Shown: positions 25,740 through 35,650, counted from the first letter of the stretch. The stretch is DNA of 64,000 bases from Streptomyces sp. Isolate_45 (GCF_024721315.2 NZ_JANFAK020000035.1:1-64000); one strand, 5' to 3'. Translations and numbers: made by a program. Notes: generated by a model not told the origin, from the letters alone.

Positions 25740-26911
25740 ACCTGGAGCCCGGCCGCGAGGAGGTCGACGAAGCCGACCTCCTCCCTCGCCACACCGAAGG
25801 CCTCGGCGCGCTGCATGGTGCGCTCGGCCCAGGCCCGGTGGGGCTTCACTTCGTTCATTTTGTTCGTATAAGCCGATCGCAGCACCCCGCCGCCTCCGCG
25901 TTCGGGGCGCAGGATGTCCTGGGCGTCGCTGAACTCCTCGTGCGAGACCACCGACAGCGCGTGCACGGGGGTGACGTGCGCGGGGTGGATGCAGGTCTTG
26001 CCGGTCAGCCCGTTGGCCCGATCGAGTTCGATCTCGCGCAGGAGTCCGTCCAGGTCGTGCTCTATCAGCGTGGTGCGCAGTTCCTCCACGCCCTCCTCCA
26101 GGAAGGGGCTGCGGCGCAGCTGCGGCTTGAAGAGGCGCTGCTGGCTGCGGAAGTACTCCCAAACGGGGCCGGTGACGGTGAAGCCGGTCCCGTCGGCGCG
26201 GCTGAGGACGTTGACCACGTCGGCGATCACGCCGGCCACGATCTGGACGTCGTACGCGGTCATGTCCGGGGTGCGGCGCAGGCCGTACGCGGAGCAGAAG
26301 TCGGTCACGCCGAGGCGCAGGGCCAGGACGTGTTCGCGGTAGCGGTTGACGGTGCGCGAGATGCCCGCGAGGGCCTCGACCCGGGTTTCCAGGTGGAGGA
26401 GCTCCGGGGATTCCAGCACCGGCATGGCATACAGGTGGGGCAGCCCGGCCACGGCCTGGGCCTCGATGACGGCATCGAGGAAGGCGGTGCCACGGCTCTC
26501 CGTGAACTTGGGAAGCACGAATCCGGCCAGGTTTCGTACCGAGCCGCCCAGGCGGCGTACGAGGTCGGAGATCTGCTCGGGCGTGCGGATGCGGATGAAC
26601 AGCAGCGGTAGTTCCGCCGCGTCCGGGCCCTCGGCGTCGAGCGCCGCGAACTGCCGTACGAGGTTCTCCTCGCCGTCGACTACATCCGCGTCACTGATGG
26701 AATCCTCCAGGCAGAGGACCATCGAGACGACTCCGAGGCCGGCCTGCTTGCGGATGTCGGCGGCCAGGTTCGGCCGGGTGGCGGGGCTGTAGAGGGTGGC
26801 CCCGAGCGCGGCGGCCAGCGTGCGGGCGGGGGACGCCAGGGTGAATTCCGCGGGCTCCTGGTGGAAGAGCTCCTTCCGGACGCTGGGCGAAATGTGCCCG
26901 AAGTGACGCAT
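25736..26911 (-). CDS. Ter-operon C-C bond lyase (HpcH/HpaI/CitE-like TIM barrel)
   Basis: A 391-residue protein of the HpcH/HpaI aldolase-citrate lyase superfamily, in the subfamily found with tellurium-resistance genes. Barrel landmarks are ATLYSPATRPNLAADI, VVSMVLCLEDSISDADV (CLEDS is the acidic Mg-binding region), LFIRIRTPEQI, NLAGFVLPKF, LYAMPVLESPELLHLE and GLTGKTCIHPAHVTPVHAL. It probably cleaves or forms a C-C bond in the small-molecule pathway of the Ter operon, with unknown substrate. It is the first gene of the four-gene minus-strand operon; its TGA overlaps the GTG of the fusion. The promoter must lie in the ~185-base gap shared with the divergent TerD-family gene. Confidence 0.88.
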   Translation of the reverse strand: MRHFGHISPSVRKELFHQEPAEFTLASPARTLAAALGATLYSPATRPNLAADIRKQAGLGVVSMVLCLEDSISDADVVDGEENLVRQFAALDAEGPDAAELPLLFIRIRTPEQISDLVRRLGGSVRNLAGFVLPKFTESRGTAFLDAVIEAQAVAGLPHLYAMPVLESPELLHLETRVEALAGISRTVNRYREHVLALRLGVTDFCSAYGLRRTPDMTAYDVQIVAGVIADVVNVLSRADGTGFTVTGPVWEYFRSQQRLFKPQLRRSPFLEEGVEELRTTLIEHDLDGLLREIELDRANGLTGKTCIHPAHVTPVHALSVVSHEEFSDAQDILRPERGGGGVLRSAYTNKMNEVKPHRAWAERTMQRAEAFGVAREEVGFVDLLAAGLQV

Positions 26912-27096
26912 GTGCTTCCCCCGTACTGCCTCGGCGGCCCAACTGGCGTGGCCGGTAATAGTACGTACGAATATGAGTCAAGAGTTCCTCAAGCACATGA
27001 AGTTCAGGTAACCCTCTTGCACCATGCCCAGCTCGCACGTTCGGTACAAGGCCCTACGGGGGGCCGCATTGTCCCGGTCGGGCCCGGGAGGGCAGG

Positions 27097-27891
27097 ATGA
27101 CGGGCATGACGCACGCGATGCAGAAGGGCTCGAACATCCCGGTGGCCGCCGTGGCGGTCCGGGCGGTGCTGCGCTGGTCCACGGGGCCCGAGGTGCCGGA
27201 CGTGGACGCCTCGGCGCTGCTCGTGGGCGCGGACGGGCGTGTGCGCTCGGACGAGGACTTCGTGTTCTACAACCAGCCCCGGCACCCCTCGGGGGCCGTG
27301 TGGCGGCTGGGGAAGAAGCAGCTCGGCGACGGGTTCACCGACGCCGTCCAGGTGGACCTGCGCGCCGTCACCCCCGCGGTGGACCGGATCCTGGTGGTCG
27401 CCTCGGCCGAGGACGTCCCCTTCGAGAAGGTCCACGACCTGCGGATCCTGCTCTACGACGCGACGACCGGCGCCCGCCCCGAACCGCTGGCCCACTTCGA
27501 CGTGCGGCCGGAGACGGGCGCCGAGACCGCGCTGATCTGCGGCGAGCTGTACCGCAGGGGCGACGGCTGGAAGTTCCGCGCGCTCGGCGAGGGCTACTCC
27601 GACGGGCTGGTGGGGCTGGCGACCGACCACGGGATCTCCGTCGACGAGAACGCCGCCGAGGGGGGCTCCGAGGAGTCCGCGGCGGCCTCCGGAGCCTCCG
27701 CGGCGGGCCACGGGCCCACCGCGGAGCAGACGGCCGCCATGCGCCCGCCGGTCCCCGCACCGCCCACGCAGGCCCCGCCCGCGGTCCAGCCCGCGTACGG
27801 GTACCCGCAGCCGGTGTCCCCGGTGCCGACGCCGGGCGGCGACCCGTCGTTCCGGCTGCCGGTGCAGGGCCCCCAGTTCATCCGCCGCTGA
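27097..27891 (+). CDS. TerD-family protein with Pro-rich C-terminal tail
   Basis: A 264-residue TerD-family protein. Residues ~1-180 are the TerD fold: QKGSNIPV, then VPDVDASALLVGADGRVRSDEDFVFYNQPRHPSGAV, then ETALICGELYRRGDGWKFRALGEGYSDGLVGLATDHGI. Compared with the two canonical TerD proteins nearby, the second calcium-binding loop (GDNxTGEGxGDDE) is missing and replaced by WRLGKKQLGDGF, so calcium binding may be reduced or lost. Residues ~180-264 are a Pro/Ala/Gln-rich tail ending PQFIRR. GGGAGGG precedes the ATG at 27097 by four bases; an in-frame ATG follows at 27106. It is divergent from the Ter biosynthetic operon. Confidence 0.87.
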   Translation: MTGMTHAMQKGSNIPVAAVAVRAVLRWSTGPEVPDVDASALLVGADGRVRSDEDFVFYNQPRHPSGAVWRLGKKQLGDGFTDAVQVDLRAVTPAVDRILVVASAEDVPFEKVHDLRILLYDATTGARPEPLAHFDVRPETGAETALICGELYRRGDGWKFRALGEGYSDGLVGLATDHGISVDENAAEGGSEESAAASGASAAGHGPTAEQTAAMRPPVPAPPTQAPPAVQPAYGYPQPVSPVPTPGGDPSFRLPVQGPQFIRR

Positions 27892-27979
27892 CGCGCACGG
27901 CGCCCCCGGCCGCGCCCCACCGATCCCGCCCGCGGGGTCGGGGGGCTCGGCCGGTGCGGCGAGCGGCCCGGTCGGCCCG

Positions 27980-28720
27980 TCAGCTCTTGGTGCTCTTGTA
28001 GCCCCGCCCCCACTGGAGCCCCCAGCCGTAGAGGCGGTCCAGCTCCGCCTGGAACCCGTAGACGAACTTCACCTCACGGCGGACGATCAGCTCGCCCTTG
28101 ACGTTCTCCAGGGACAGGACGGCGCAGGATCGGGCCTGCGGATGCCGTTCCTCCAGCGGGATCTCGATCCTCGGCCCGGTGACCGGGTACAGGGTGACCA
28201 GGGCGTGCGTCCGGTCGAAGGCCGGGGTCTGGTCGTAGATGTAGACGAAGACCAGCAGCCGCTTGATGTCCTCGGCGTGGTCGAGGTTGATGTAGAGCGT
28301 CTCCCCCGAGGCCGAGCCGAACCGGTCGTCGCCGCTGAGCTTCACGTACGGCGGGTCGTTGAGGTCGCCGAGGAGGTTCCCCAGCGGCTGCACGGCGCCG
28401 CGGGTGCCGTCGGTCAGCTCGTACAGGCAGCCCATGTCGAGGTCGACGTTGACCATGCCCTGGGTGTGGGCCTGCACCATGTCGGGCTTGAACAACTTGA
28501 ACGGGTGCCGCAGCAGTTGCCCGCCCTGTCCGGAGCGCCCACCGAAGTCGGAGGTCCGCATCCGCCAGGAGAGGTTGACGCGCAGGTTGCCGTGGACGGC
28601 CTGCTGCTTGGTGAGCGACACCGTCGGATGTCGTTTCGTCAGTTCGATGGCGTTCGACGAGGCGTGCCCCGAATCGAACCCCATGGCACGCGCGCCCCTG
28701 ATCCCGTCGAAGAACCCCAT
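27980..28720 (-). CDS. TerA-like TerD-superfamily protein
   Basis: A 246-residue protein resembling TerA and related members of the tellurium-resistance superfamily. It has a short N-terminal extension (MGFFDGIRGARAMGFDSGH). A TerD-like beta-sandwich follows with MVNVDLDMGCLYELTDGTRGAVQPLG, GSASGETLYINLDHAEDIKRLLVFVYIYDQTPAFDRTHALVTLYP and a C-terminal FVYGFQAELDRLYGWGLQWGRGYKS. In the family, such proteins are thought to bind calcium and assemble near the membrane with TerC-type proteins. AGGGA precedes the ATG at 28720. It is convergent with the TerD gene on its left and lies just beyond the terminator of the DUF475 gene. Confidence 0.82.
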   Translation of the reverse strand: MGFFDGIRGARAMGFDSGHASSNAIELTKRHPTVSLTKQQAVHGNLRVNLSWRMRTSDFGGRSGQGGQLLRHPFKLFKPDMVQAHTQGMVNVDLDMGCLYELTDGTRGAVQPLGNLLGDLNDPPYVKLSGDDRFGSASGETLYINLDHAEDIKRLLVFVYIYDQTPAFDRTHALVTLYPVTGPRIEIPLEERHPQARSCAVLSLENVKGELIVRREVKFVYGFQAELDRLYGWGLQWGRGYKSTKS

Positions 28721-28773
28721 GGTTCCCTGCCCCCCTGCTTCATCACGAGTACGAACCCCTCACACGTACGGAA

Positions 28774-28817
28774 GCGGGGCGGCCCGCCGGGTCCGTGGAC
28801 CCGACCGGCCGCCCCGC
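28774..28817 (-). terminator. Terminator downstream of the DUF475 gene
   Basis: GCGGGGCGGC (28774-28783) pairs with GCCGCCCCGC (28808-28817), with a nested CGGGTCC/GGACCCG helix inside. It lies ~30 bases past the minus-strand stop codon at 28847. Confidence 0.7.
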
Positions 28818-28846
28818 AACTGGAGCGTTCCGCATTGTCACCGGGG

Positions 28847-29971
28847 TCATGCCTCGGCTGCGGCACCCTCCTCCAGTTCCAGGCGCTTGTTGCGGCGCAC
28901 GGAGGACCAGAACGACCAACCGATGAGCACCACGCCGACGAGGCCGGTGATGAACTCGTTGATCTCGTACTGGATGGTGATGAGCAGGATCACGGCCAGC
29001 GCGCCGATGGCGTAGTGGGCGCCGTGCTCCAGGTAGACGTAGTCGTCGAGGGTGCCCTGGCGGACCAGGTAGACCGTCAGCGAACGTACGTACATTGCAC
29101 CGACACCGAGGCCGAGGGCCATCAGCACGATGTCGTTGGTGATGGCGAAGGCGCCGATGACCCCGTCGAAGGAGAAGGAGGCGTCGAGGACTTCGAGGTA
29201 GAGGAACATGAAGAAGGCGGCCTTGCCGGCCATGGCCACGGCCGAGACGGGCTTGCCGGCCTTCTTGGCCTCTTCCTCCGCATCGTGCTCGGCCTCCTCC
29301 TCTTCCTCCAGCTTGTTCTCGAAGTAGCCGGAGAGGCCGCCGACCACCATGTAGGTGATCAGGCCGAGGATGCCGGAAATGAGGACGGTCTGCGCCTTGT
29401 CCACGTGCGTGCCACCGTGCTGGTGGGCGTTGGCGCCGAAGGTCATCGCGGTCACGGCCAGGACGATCAGGGCGATGCACGCCGAGAGCATGTCGACCTT
29501 GCCGAGCTTGGCGAGCGGACGCTCCAGCCATGCGAGCCACTTGATGTCACGGTCCTCGAAGATGAAGTCGAGGAAGATCATCAGGAGGAACATGCCGCCG
29601 AAGGCGGCGATGGACGGGTGCGCGTCGGTGACGAGCTGTTGGTACATGTCCTTGTCGTTCATGGCCAGATCGACGGCCTCGATGGGCCCGATCTTGGCGC
29701 TGATCGCAACGATCACCACGGGGAAGACCAACCGCATGCCGAACACGGCGATGAGGATGCCGATGGTGAGGAAGATCTTCTGCCAGAAGGCATTCATCTT
29801 CTTCAGGATCCCGGCGTTGACCACCGCGTTGTCGAAAGACAGCGAGATCTCGAGGATGCAGAGGATCGCGACGATCCCGAAAGCCTCCCACCCCCCGTAG
29901 AGAACCGCTGCGACCAGACCGAGCGCAGTGATTGCGAACGACCAGCCGAAGGTTTTGAGAACCACTGGCAC
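28847..29971 (-). CDS. DUF475 / TerC-superfamily integral membrane protein
   Basis: A 374-residue polytopic membrane protein of the DUF475 branch of the TerC/LysE superfamily. Two copies of the intramembrane acidic motif are visible: LEISLSFDNAVVNAGILKKM near residue 40-60, and LEVLDASFSFDGVIGAFAITNDIV in the C-terminal half. They form a pseudo-repeat that could bind metal ions. A charged cytoplasmic loop (EEEEEAEHDAEEEAKKAGK) separates the halves. TerC-type proteins work with TerD proteins in metal or stress responses. The GTG at 29971 starts the first helix; another GTG two codons later is possible. It follows a canonical terD gene with only ~20 bases between them, so the two are probably cotranscribed. 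Confidence 0.87.
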   Translation of the reverse strand: MPVVLKTFGWSFAITALGLVAAVLYGGWEAFGIVAILCILEISLSFDNAVVNAGILKKMNAFWQKIFLTIGILIAVFGMRLVFPVVIVAISAKIGPIEAVDLAMNDKDMYQQLVTDAHPSIAAFGGMFLLMIFLDFIFEDRDIKWLAWLERPLAKLGKVDMLSACIALIVLAVTAMTFGANAHQHGGTHVDKAQTVLISGILGLITYMVVGGLSGYFENKLEEEEEAEHDAEEEAKKAGKPVSAVAMAGKAAFFMFLYLEVLDASFSFDGVIGAFAITNDIVLMALGLGVGAMYVRSLTVYLVRQGTLDDYVYLEHGAHYAIGALAVILLITIQYEINEFITGLVGVVLIGWSFWSSVRRNKRLELEEGAAAEA

Positions 29972-29990
29972 CCCATCGTCTTGTACGGCT

Positions 29991-30566
29991 TTACGAAACG
30001 TTGACCCCGAAGTCTAGAGCGATGCCCCGCAGGCCCGACGCGTACCCCTGCCCTACGGCCCTGAACTTCCATTCGCCGCCGTACCGGTAGACCTCGCCGA
30101 AGATCATCGCGGTCTCGGAGGAGGCGTCCTCGGTCAGGTCGTAGCGGGCCAACTCCTGGTCGTCCGCCATGTTGACCACGCGGATGAAGGCGTTGCTGAC
30201 CTGGCCGAAGCTCTGCCGGCGGGCGTCCGCGTCGTGGATGGACACCGGGAAGACGATCTTGTCCACGTTCGCCGGGACCTTGGTGAGGTCGATGATGATC
30301 GACTCGTCGTCACCGTCGCCCTCGCCCGTGAGGTTGTCACCGGTGTGTTCGACGGAGCCCTCGGGGCTCTTGAGGTTGTTGTAGAAGACGAAGTACGCGT
30401 CCCCGAGCACCCGGCCGCTGTTGCACAGCAGCGCGCTGGCATCGAGGTCGAAGTCGGCCCCCGTGGTCGAGCGCGCGTCCCATCCCAGTCCCACCAGAAC
30501 CCGGGTCAGGTTCGGTGCGGCCTTGGACAGGGATACGTTGCCCCCCTTGGCGAGTGTGACGCCCAT
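29991..30566 (-). CDS. terD: TerD-family calcium-binding stress protein
   Basis: A 191-residue canonical TerD protein. [32 protein letters not shown] opens the beta-sandwich. The two calcium-binding motifs are intact: DFDLDAS at residues 38-44 and [16 protein letters not shown] at 73-88. The C terminus has [38 protein letters not shown]. TerD proteins bind Ca2+ and are linked to tellurite and oxidative stress resistance and, in Streptomyces, to normal differentiation. GGGGAGG stands before the ATG at 30566. It is ~75% similar by eye to the next TerD gene, pointing to tandem duplication, and it leads directly into the DUF475 gene. Confidence 0.93.
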   Translation of the reverse strand: MGVTLAKGGNVSLSKAAPNLTRVLVGLGWDARSTTGADFDLDASALLCNSGRVLGDAYFVFYNNLKSPEGSVEHTGDNLTGEGDGDDESIIIDLTKVPANVDKIVFPVSIHDADARRQSFGQVSNAFIRVVNMADDQELARYDLTEDASSETAMIFGEVYRYGGEWKFRAVGQGYASGLRGIALDFGVNVS

Positions 30567-30608
30567 GATGTGGTCCTCCCCGGACGACGTGATGTGGTGG
30601 CAAAGCCG

Positions 30609-30643
30609 GTCCGGCGCCGTACACACAGTGCACGGCGCCGGAC
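30609..30643 (-). terminator. Hairpin between the tandem terD genes
   Basis: GTCCGGCGCCGT (30609-30620) is perfectly complementary to ACGGCGCCGGAC (30632-30643) with an 11-base loop. It would end or reduce transcription from the upstream terD gene at 30662-31237. Confidence 0.7.
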
Positions 30644-30661
30644 TGACTGACTGCTGTTGGC

Positions 30662-31237
30662 TCAGACGTTGACGCCGAAGTCCTGCGCGATGCCGCGCAG
30701 GCCCGAGGCGTAACCCTGGCCGATGGCACGGAACTTCCACTCCGCGCCGTTGCGGTAGAGCTCACCGAAGACCATGGCGGTCTCGGTCGAGGCGTCCTCG
30801 GAGAGGTCGTAGCGGGCGAGCTCGGTGTTGTCGGCCTGGTTCACGACGCGGATGTACGCGTTGCGGACCTGCCCGAAGCTCTGCTGCCGGCCCTCGGCCT
30901 CGTAGATCGAGACGGGGAAGACGATCTTGGCGACATCGGCGGGTACGCCGGCGAGGTTGACCTTGATGGCCTCGTCGTCGCCCTCGCCCTCACCGGTGGT
31001 GTTGTCACCGGTGTGCTCGACCGAGCCGTCCGGGCTCTTCAGGTTGTTGAAGAACACGAAGTTCGAGTCGCTGGCGACCTTGCCCTGGTCGTTGGTCAGG
31101 ATCGCGCTGGCGTCGAGGTCGAAGTCGACACCGGTGGTGGTGCGAGCATCCCAGCCCAGACCGACGATGACCGCCGTCAGGTTAGGCGCGGCCTTGGTCA
31201 GCGAGACGTTGCCGCCCTTGCTGAGGCTGACTCCCAC
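30662..31237 (-). CDS. terD: TerD-family calcium-binding stress protein
   Basis: A 191-residue canonical TerD protein, paralogous to the gene at 29991-30566. It begins [20 protein letters not shown] and keeps both calcium sites, DFDLDASA and [16 protein letters not shown]. The C-terminal region [40 protein letters not shown] is nearly identical to its neighbour. The ATG at 31237 begins the conserved sequence. A hairpin separates it from the second copy, so the two can be expressed independently. The position next to peroxiredoxin and DUF3052 genes matches the order I recall around SCO2368 in S. coelicolor. Confidence 0.93.
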   Translation of the reverse strand: MGVSLSKGGNVSLTKAAPNLTAVIVGLGWDARTTTGVDFDLDASAILTNDQGKVASDSNFVFFNNLKSPDGSVEHTGDNTTGEGEGDDEAIKVNLAGVPADVAKIVFPVSIYEAEGRQQSFGQVRNAYIRVVNQADNTELARYDLSEDASTETAMVFGELYRNGAEWKFRAIGQGYASGLRGIAQDFGVNV

Positions 31238-31363
31238 GGGTCCTCCATTGGGTATGTGTCTGGGGCGGGGCCCCGTCGTGCGGTTGCTACCGGATCAACG
31301 TTCTGATCCTAGTGACGGGTTCCCGTTCGTACACGGTTTTGGTGCGGAATCTGCCCGAGGGCA

Positions 31364-31822
31364 TCAGAGGCTGTCGAGGGCCTCGATGTACTCGTTCAGG
31401 TCACGGGCGTCGGGCAGTCCGTTGACGACGGTCCACCGCACGACGCCGTCCTTGTCGATGATGAAGGTGCCGCGGACCGCACAGCCCTTGTCCTCGTCGA
31501 AGACCCCGTAGGCGCGGGAGGTCTCCCCGTGCGGCCAGAAGTCGGACAGCAGGGGGTAGTCGAGGTTCTCCTGCTCGCCGAAGACCCTCAGGGTCGGCAC
31601 GGAGTCGTTCGAGACGGCGAGGAGCTGGACCTCGTCGTTCTGGAAGCGGGGCAGCCGGTCGCGCAGCTCGCACAGTTCGCCGGTGCAGACGCCCGTGAAG
31701 GCGAACGGGTAGAAGAGCAGCACGACCGCCTTCTCGCCCCGGAAGTCGGAGAGCCGCACGGTGGCGCCGTGGTTGTCCTTGAGCTCGAAGTCCGGAGCCT
31801 TGTCGCCGACCTCGATGGCCAT
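31364..31822 (-). CDS. AhpE-like 1-Cys/atypical peroxiredoxin
   Basis: A 152-residue thioredoxin-fold peroxiredoxin. The active site [19 protein letters not shown] places the peroxidatic cysteine at residue 46 with the conserved Pro and Thr before it, and a second cysteine follows at 51. The AhpE pattern continues with [41 protein letters not shown] and [14 protein letters not shown]. It should reduce hydrogen peroxide and organic peroxides with electrons from a thiol system such as mycothiol or mycoredoxin. The ATG at 31822 ([12 protein letters not shown]) was chosen; an ATG eleven codons upstream lies outside the family alignment. Its place beside terD genes suggests a shared stress role. 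Confidence 0.92.
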   Translation of the reverse strand: MAIEVGDKAPDFELKDNHGATVRLSDFRGEKAVVLLFYPFAFTGVCTGELCELRDRLPRFQNDEVQLLAVSNDSVPTLRVFGEQENLDYPLLSDFWPHGETSRAYGVFDEDKGCAVRGTFIIDKDGVVRWTVVNGLPDARDLNEYIEALDSL

Positions 31823-31963
31823 CTCTCGTATCCCTTCGTTTCTGCATTCCTGCATTCCCGCACGTGTGCTTTGGACCGTTCGGGTGAGCCCGCCGGTCCC
31901 GGGGGTCAGCCTATGGGGTGAGCGGCCCGTGCGGACGGGCGCGTACGCCCCCGAAAACGACCG

Positions 31964-32002
31964 CGCCCCGCCGACCTCGGGGTGATCCGGGTCGGCGGGG
32001 CG
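31964..32002 (-). terminator. Terminator downstream of the DUF3052 gene
   Basis: CGCCCCGCCGACC (31964-31976) pairs with GGTCGGCGGGGCG (31990-32002) around a 13-base loop, 26 bases past the minus-strand stop codon at 32029. Confidence 0.75.
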
Positions 32003-32028
32003 GGTCCGCTCGTCTGCGGGGGTTCGGC

Positions 32029-32454
32029 TCAGCGCTTCTTGGCGGCGGCCTTCGGGGTCGTCAGCTTGACGGCGGTCCAGTCGTCGCCCACCTTGACGGG
32101 CTTCGCCTGGGACAGGCCGGCGGTCTCGACGGCCTCGCTGATGTCGCTGGCCTGCACGAAGCCGTCACGGCCCGTCTTGGGGGTCAGCAGCAGGACGACG
32201 GAGTTCTCATCGACCAGTTCGATGGCATCGACCAGCGCATCCGTCAGGTCACCGTCCTCTTCCCGGAACCAGAGGATCACGGCGTCGACCTCGTCGTCGT
32301 AATCCTCATCGACGAGTTCACTGACGTGCTTCTCAACGGCGTCACGGAAATCCTGATCGACGTCGTCGTCGTAGCCGATCTCCTGGACCACCTGTTCGGA
32401 CTGGAAGCCAAGTCGAGTGACCGGGCTCTCCGCGTGGTCCGCGGTCGCGCTCAC
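32029..32454 (-). CDS. DUF3052 domain protein
   Basis: A 141-residue acidic protein of the actinobacterial DUF3052 family. It begins [78 protein letters not shown], where YDDDVD and [12 protein letters not shown] are family landmarks. It ends in a basic Ala/Lys tail. Function is unknown. The GTG at 32454 is preceded by AGGAGG at seven bases. It is divergent from aceE across ~430 bases, an arrangement I recall at SCO2370-SCO2371 in S. coelicolor. Confidence 0.88.
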   Translation of the reverse strand: MSATADHAESPVTRLGFQSEQVVQEIGYDDDVDQDFRDAVEKHVSELVDEDYDDEVDAVILWFREEDGDLTDALVDAIELVDENSVVLLLTPKTGRDGFVQASDISEAVETAGLSQAKPVKVGDDWTAVKLTTPKAAAKKR

Positions 32455-32880
32455 GGTGTGCCTCCTGCTCATGTTCGGTGAATGTCTTTCGGCGGCGCGC
32501 GTACGCGCAGCATTGGGCGTAGTCCACACGGGCGCGGCGGATCGCGCAAGTACCCGGCCGCCGAGACCGTCGAAACGGTGACGATTGCGGCCGTCTCGCC
32601 GCAACTTTCAGGCTTCCCTCATACGCCCCTGGTGATTCATCCCACACCATTCCAGCTCATTCGGCATCGCAGGAGGACTTTCCTACCTGTTTGAGGGACG
32701 AACGACCTTACGAACCCGATGATCGACCTGGGCGTAAGGTTGCGAGGTGGACCTGCCCGCTTGTCCGCTCCTTCGCCGCTCCAGGTGTTACCCAGTGGTA
32801 GAGGTGAAGATTTCGGTCGAGCGTAAGACCATGGGAGGCGGCGACCCAAGGCACGACTCCCCCGACAGCGAAGGAACAGC
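32455..32880. other. Divergent promoter region between DUF3052 and aceE
   Basis: About 425 bases without a credible gene. The part at 32600-32720 is noticeably less GC-rich than its surroundings and probably carries the promoters. A TANNNT-type element (TAAGGT, 32735-32740) could be an aceE -10, giving a leader of roughly 130 bases. I could not identify a riboswitch or operator. Confidence 0.5.
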
Positions 32881-35628
32881 GTGGCTTCCGCATCCGATCG
32901 CAATCCGATCATCATTGGCGGCCTGCCGAGTCAGGTCCCGGACTTCGATCCGGAGGAGACGCAGGAGTGGCTCGACTCCCTGGACGCCGCAGTCGACGAG
33001 CGGGGCCGTGAGCGTGCCCGTTACCTGATGCTGCGGCTGATCGAGCGGGCCCGCGAGAAGCGCGTGGCCGTGCCGGAGATGCGCAGCTCGGACTACGTCA
33101 ACACGATCGCCACCAAGGACGAGCCGTTCTTCCCCGGCAACGAGGAGATCGAGCGCAAGGTCCTCAACGCCACCCGGTGGAACGCGGCCGTCATGGTCTC
33201 CCGCGCCCAGCGTCCCGGGATCGGCGTCGGCGGGCACATCGCCACCTTCGCCTCCTCCGCCTCCCTCTACGACGTGGGCTTCAACCACTTCTTCCGGGGC
33301 AAGGACGAGGGCGACGGCGGCGACCAGATCTTCTTCCAGGGCCACGCCTCCCCGGGCATCTACGCGCGCGCCTACCTCCTGGACCGGCTCTCCGAGCAGC
33401 AGCTCGACGCGTTCCGGCAGGAGAAGTCGAAGGCCCCGTACGGTCTGTCCAGCTACCCGCACCCGCGGCTGATGCCGGACTTCTGGGAGTTCCCGACCGT
33501 CTCGATGGGCCTCGGTCCGCTCGGTGCGATCTACCAGGCGCGGATGAACCGGTACATGCAGGCGCGCGGGATCGCGGACACCTCCAAGTCCCACGTGTGG
33601 GCGTACCTGGGCGACGGCGAGATGGACGAGCCGGAGTCGCTCGGCCAGCTGTCCATCGCCGCCCGCGAGGGCCTGGACAACCTGACCTTCGTCGTCAACT
33701 GCAACCTCCAGCGCCTCGACGGTCCGGTGCGCGGCAACGGGAAGATCATCCAGGAGCTGGAGTCGATCTTCCGGGGTGCCGGCTGGAACGTCATCAAGCT
33801 GATCTGGGACCGCTCCTGGGACCCGCTGCTGGCCCAGGACCGTGACGGCATCCTGGTCAACAAGATGAACTCGACGCCGGACGGTCAGTTCCAGACGTAC
33901 GCGACGGAGTCGGGCGCGTACATCCGCGAGCACTTCTTCGGCGGCGACCAGCGGCTGCGCGCGATGGTCGAGAACATGAGCGACCAGCAGATCCAGCACC
34001 TGGGTCGTGGCGGTCACGACCACAAGAAGGTCTACGCGGCCTACGCGGCGGCCAAGGCCCACAAGGGCCAGCCGACGGTGATCCTGGCCCAGACGGTCAA
34101 GGGCTGGACGCTCGGCCCGAACTTCGAGGGCCGCAACGCCACCCACCAGATGAAGAAGCTGACGGTCGACGACCTCAAGCGCTTCCGCGACCGGCTGCAC
34201 ATCCCGGTCACCGACAAGCAGCTGGAGGGCGGCGCACCGCCGTACTACCACCCGGGCCGCAACTCCCCGGAGATCCAGTACATGCACGACCAGCGCAGCG
34301 CGCACGGCGGCTACGTGCCGACCCGCGTGGTGCGCGCGAAGCCGCTCCAGTTGCCGGACGAGAAGACCTACGCGACCGCCAAGAAGGGCTCCGGGCAGCA
34401 GTCGATCGCCACGACGATGGCCTTCGTCCGCATCCTGAAGGACCTGATGCGGGACAAGGAGATCGGCAAGCGGTTCGTGCTGATCGCGCCCGACGAGTAC
34501 CGCACCTTCGGCATGGACGCGTTCTTCCCGAGCGCCAAGATCTACAACCCGCTGGGGCAGCAGTACGAGGCGGTCGACCGCGAGCTGCTGCTGGCGTACA
34601 AGGAGTCCCCGACCGGCCAGATGCTGCACGACGGCATCTCGGAGGCCGGCTGCACGGCGTCGCTGATCGCCGCGGGTTCCGCGTACGCGACGCACGGCGA
34701 GCCGCTGATCCCGGTCTACGTCTTCTACTCGATGTTCGGTTTCCAGCGCACCGGTGACCAGTTCTGGCAGATGGCGGACCAGCTGGCGCGCGGTTTCGTA
34801 CTCGGCGCGACCGCCGGCCGGACCACCCTCACGGGTGAGGGCCTCCAGCACGCCGACGGTCACTCCCAGCTGCTGGCGTCGACGAACCCGGGCTGCGTGG
34901 CGTACGACCCGGCGTACGGCTACGAGATCGCGCACATCGTCAAGGACGGTCTGCGGCGCATGTACGGGCCGACGGAGACGAACGAGCCCGGCGAGGACGT
35001 CTTCTACTACCTGACGGTCTACAACGAGCCGATCCAGCACCCGGCGGAGCCGGCGGACGTGGACGTCGACGGGATCCTCAAGGGCATCCACCGGGTGTCG
35101 CGGGGCTCCTCCGGGACGATCGGGGCGCAGATCATGGCCTCGGGCGTGGCCGTGCCGTGGGCCCTGGAGGCGCAGCGGATCCTGGGTGCGGACTGGGGCG
35201 TGAAGGCGGACGTCTGGTCGGCGACCTCCTGGAACGAGCTGCGCCGCGAGGCCGTCGCGGTGGAGGAGCACAACCTGCTCCACCCGGAGGAGGAGCAGCG
35301 CGTCCCGTACGTGACGCGGAAGCTGTCGGGTGCCGAGGGGCCGTTCGTGGCGGTCTCGGACTGGATGCGCGCGGTGCCGGACCAGATCTCGCGGTGGGTG
35401 CCGGGTCCCTACACCTCGCTGGGCGCGGACGGCTTCGGCTTCGCGGACACCCGTGGCGCGGCGCGGCGGTTCTTCCACATCGACGCGCAGTCGGTGGTCC
35501 TCTCGGTGCTGACCGAGCTGGCCAAGGAGAACAAGATCGACCGGTCGGTGCTGAAGCAGGCGATCGACCGCTACCAGCTCCTGGACGTGGCGGCCGCCGA
35601 CCCGGGCGCAGCGGGCGGCGACGCCTGA
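32881..35628 (+). CDS. aceE: Pyruvate dehydrogenase E1 component, homodimeric type
   Basis: A 915-residue homodimeric E1 of the pyruvate dehydrogenase complex. It decarboxylates pyruvate with thiamine diphosphate and passes the acetyl group to the lipoyl E2, feeding acetyl-CoA into the citrate cycle and lipid synthesis. The N terminus has [16 protein letters not shown]. The TPP/Mg motif runs from [12 protein letters not shown] (~242) to [13 protein letters not shown] (~271). [22 protein letters not shown] and GQDHKK-like [12 protein letters not shown] follow, with [11 protein letters not shown] and [19 protein letters not shown] in the pyrimidine-binding part. The GTG at 32881 has GAAGGA upstream. 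A 15-bp terminator follows. No E2 or E3 gene is adjacent. Confidence 0.96.
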   Translation: MASASDRNPIIIGGLPSQVPDFDPEETQEWLDSLDAAVDERGRERARYLMLRLIERAREKRVAVPEMRSSDYVNTIATKDEPFFPGNEEIERKVLNATRWNAAVMVSRAQRPGIGVGGHIATFASSASLYDVGFNHFFRGKDEGDGGDQIFFQGHASPGIYARAYLLDRLSEQQLDAFRQEKSKAPYGLSSYPHPRLMPDFWEFPTVSMGLGPLGAIYQARMNRYMQARGIADTSKSHVWAYLGDGEMDEPESLGQLSIAAREGLDNLTFVVNCNLQRLDGPVRGNGKIIQELESIFRGAGWNVIKLIWDRSWDPLLAQDRDGILVNKMNSTPDGQFQTYATESGAYIREHFFGGDQRLRAMVENMSDQQIQHLGRGGHDHKKVYAAYAAAKAHKGQPTVILAQTVKGWTLGPNFEGRNATHQMKKLTVDDLKRFRDRLHIPVTDKQLEGGAPPYYHPGRNSPEIQYMHDQRSAHGGYVPTRVVRAKPLQLPDEKTYATAKKGSGQQSIATTMAFVRILKDLMRDKEIGKRFVLIAPDEYRTFGMDAFFPSAKIYNPLGQQYEAVDRELLLAYKESPTGQMLHDGISEAGCTASLIAAGSAYATHGEPLIPVYVFYSMFGFQRTGDQFWQMADQLARGFVLGATAGRTTLTGEGLQHADGHSQLLASTNPGCVAYDPAYGYEIAHIVKDGLRRMYGPTETNEPGEDVFYYLTVYNEPIQHPAEPADVDVDGILKGIHRVSRGSSGTIGAQIMASGVAVPWALEAQRILGADWGVKADVWSATSWNELRREAVAVEEHNLLHPEEEQRVPYVTRKLSGAEGPFVAVSDWMRAVPDQISRWVPGPYTSLGADGFGFADTRGAARRFFHIDAQSVVLSVLTELAKENKIDRSVLKQAIDRYQLLDVAAADPGAAGGDA

Positions 35629-35650
35629 CGGCCGGTCGGTGAGATGAGGG

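Noticed and set aside
23196..25871. 891-codon ORF antisense to the PRTase-StiP fusion
   Set aside because: The minus strand carries recognisable motifs and coupled starts; the plus frame is Gly/Val/Asp-biased without any.
32788..35478. 896-codon ORF antisense to aceE
   Set aside because: AceE is unmistakable on the plus strand; the antisense frame is a composition shadow.
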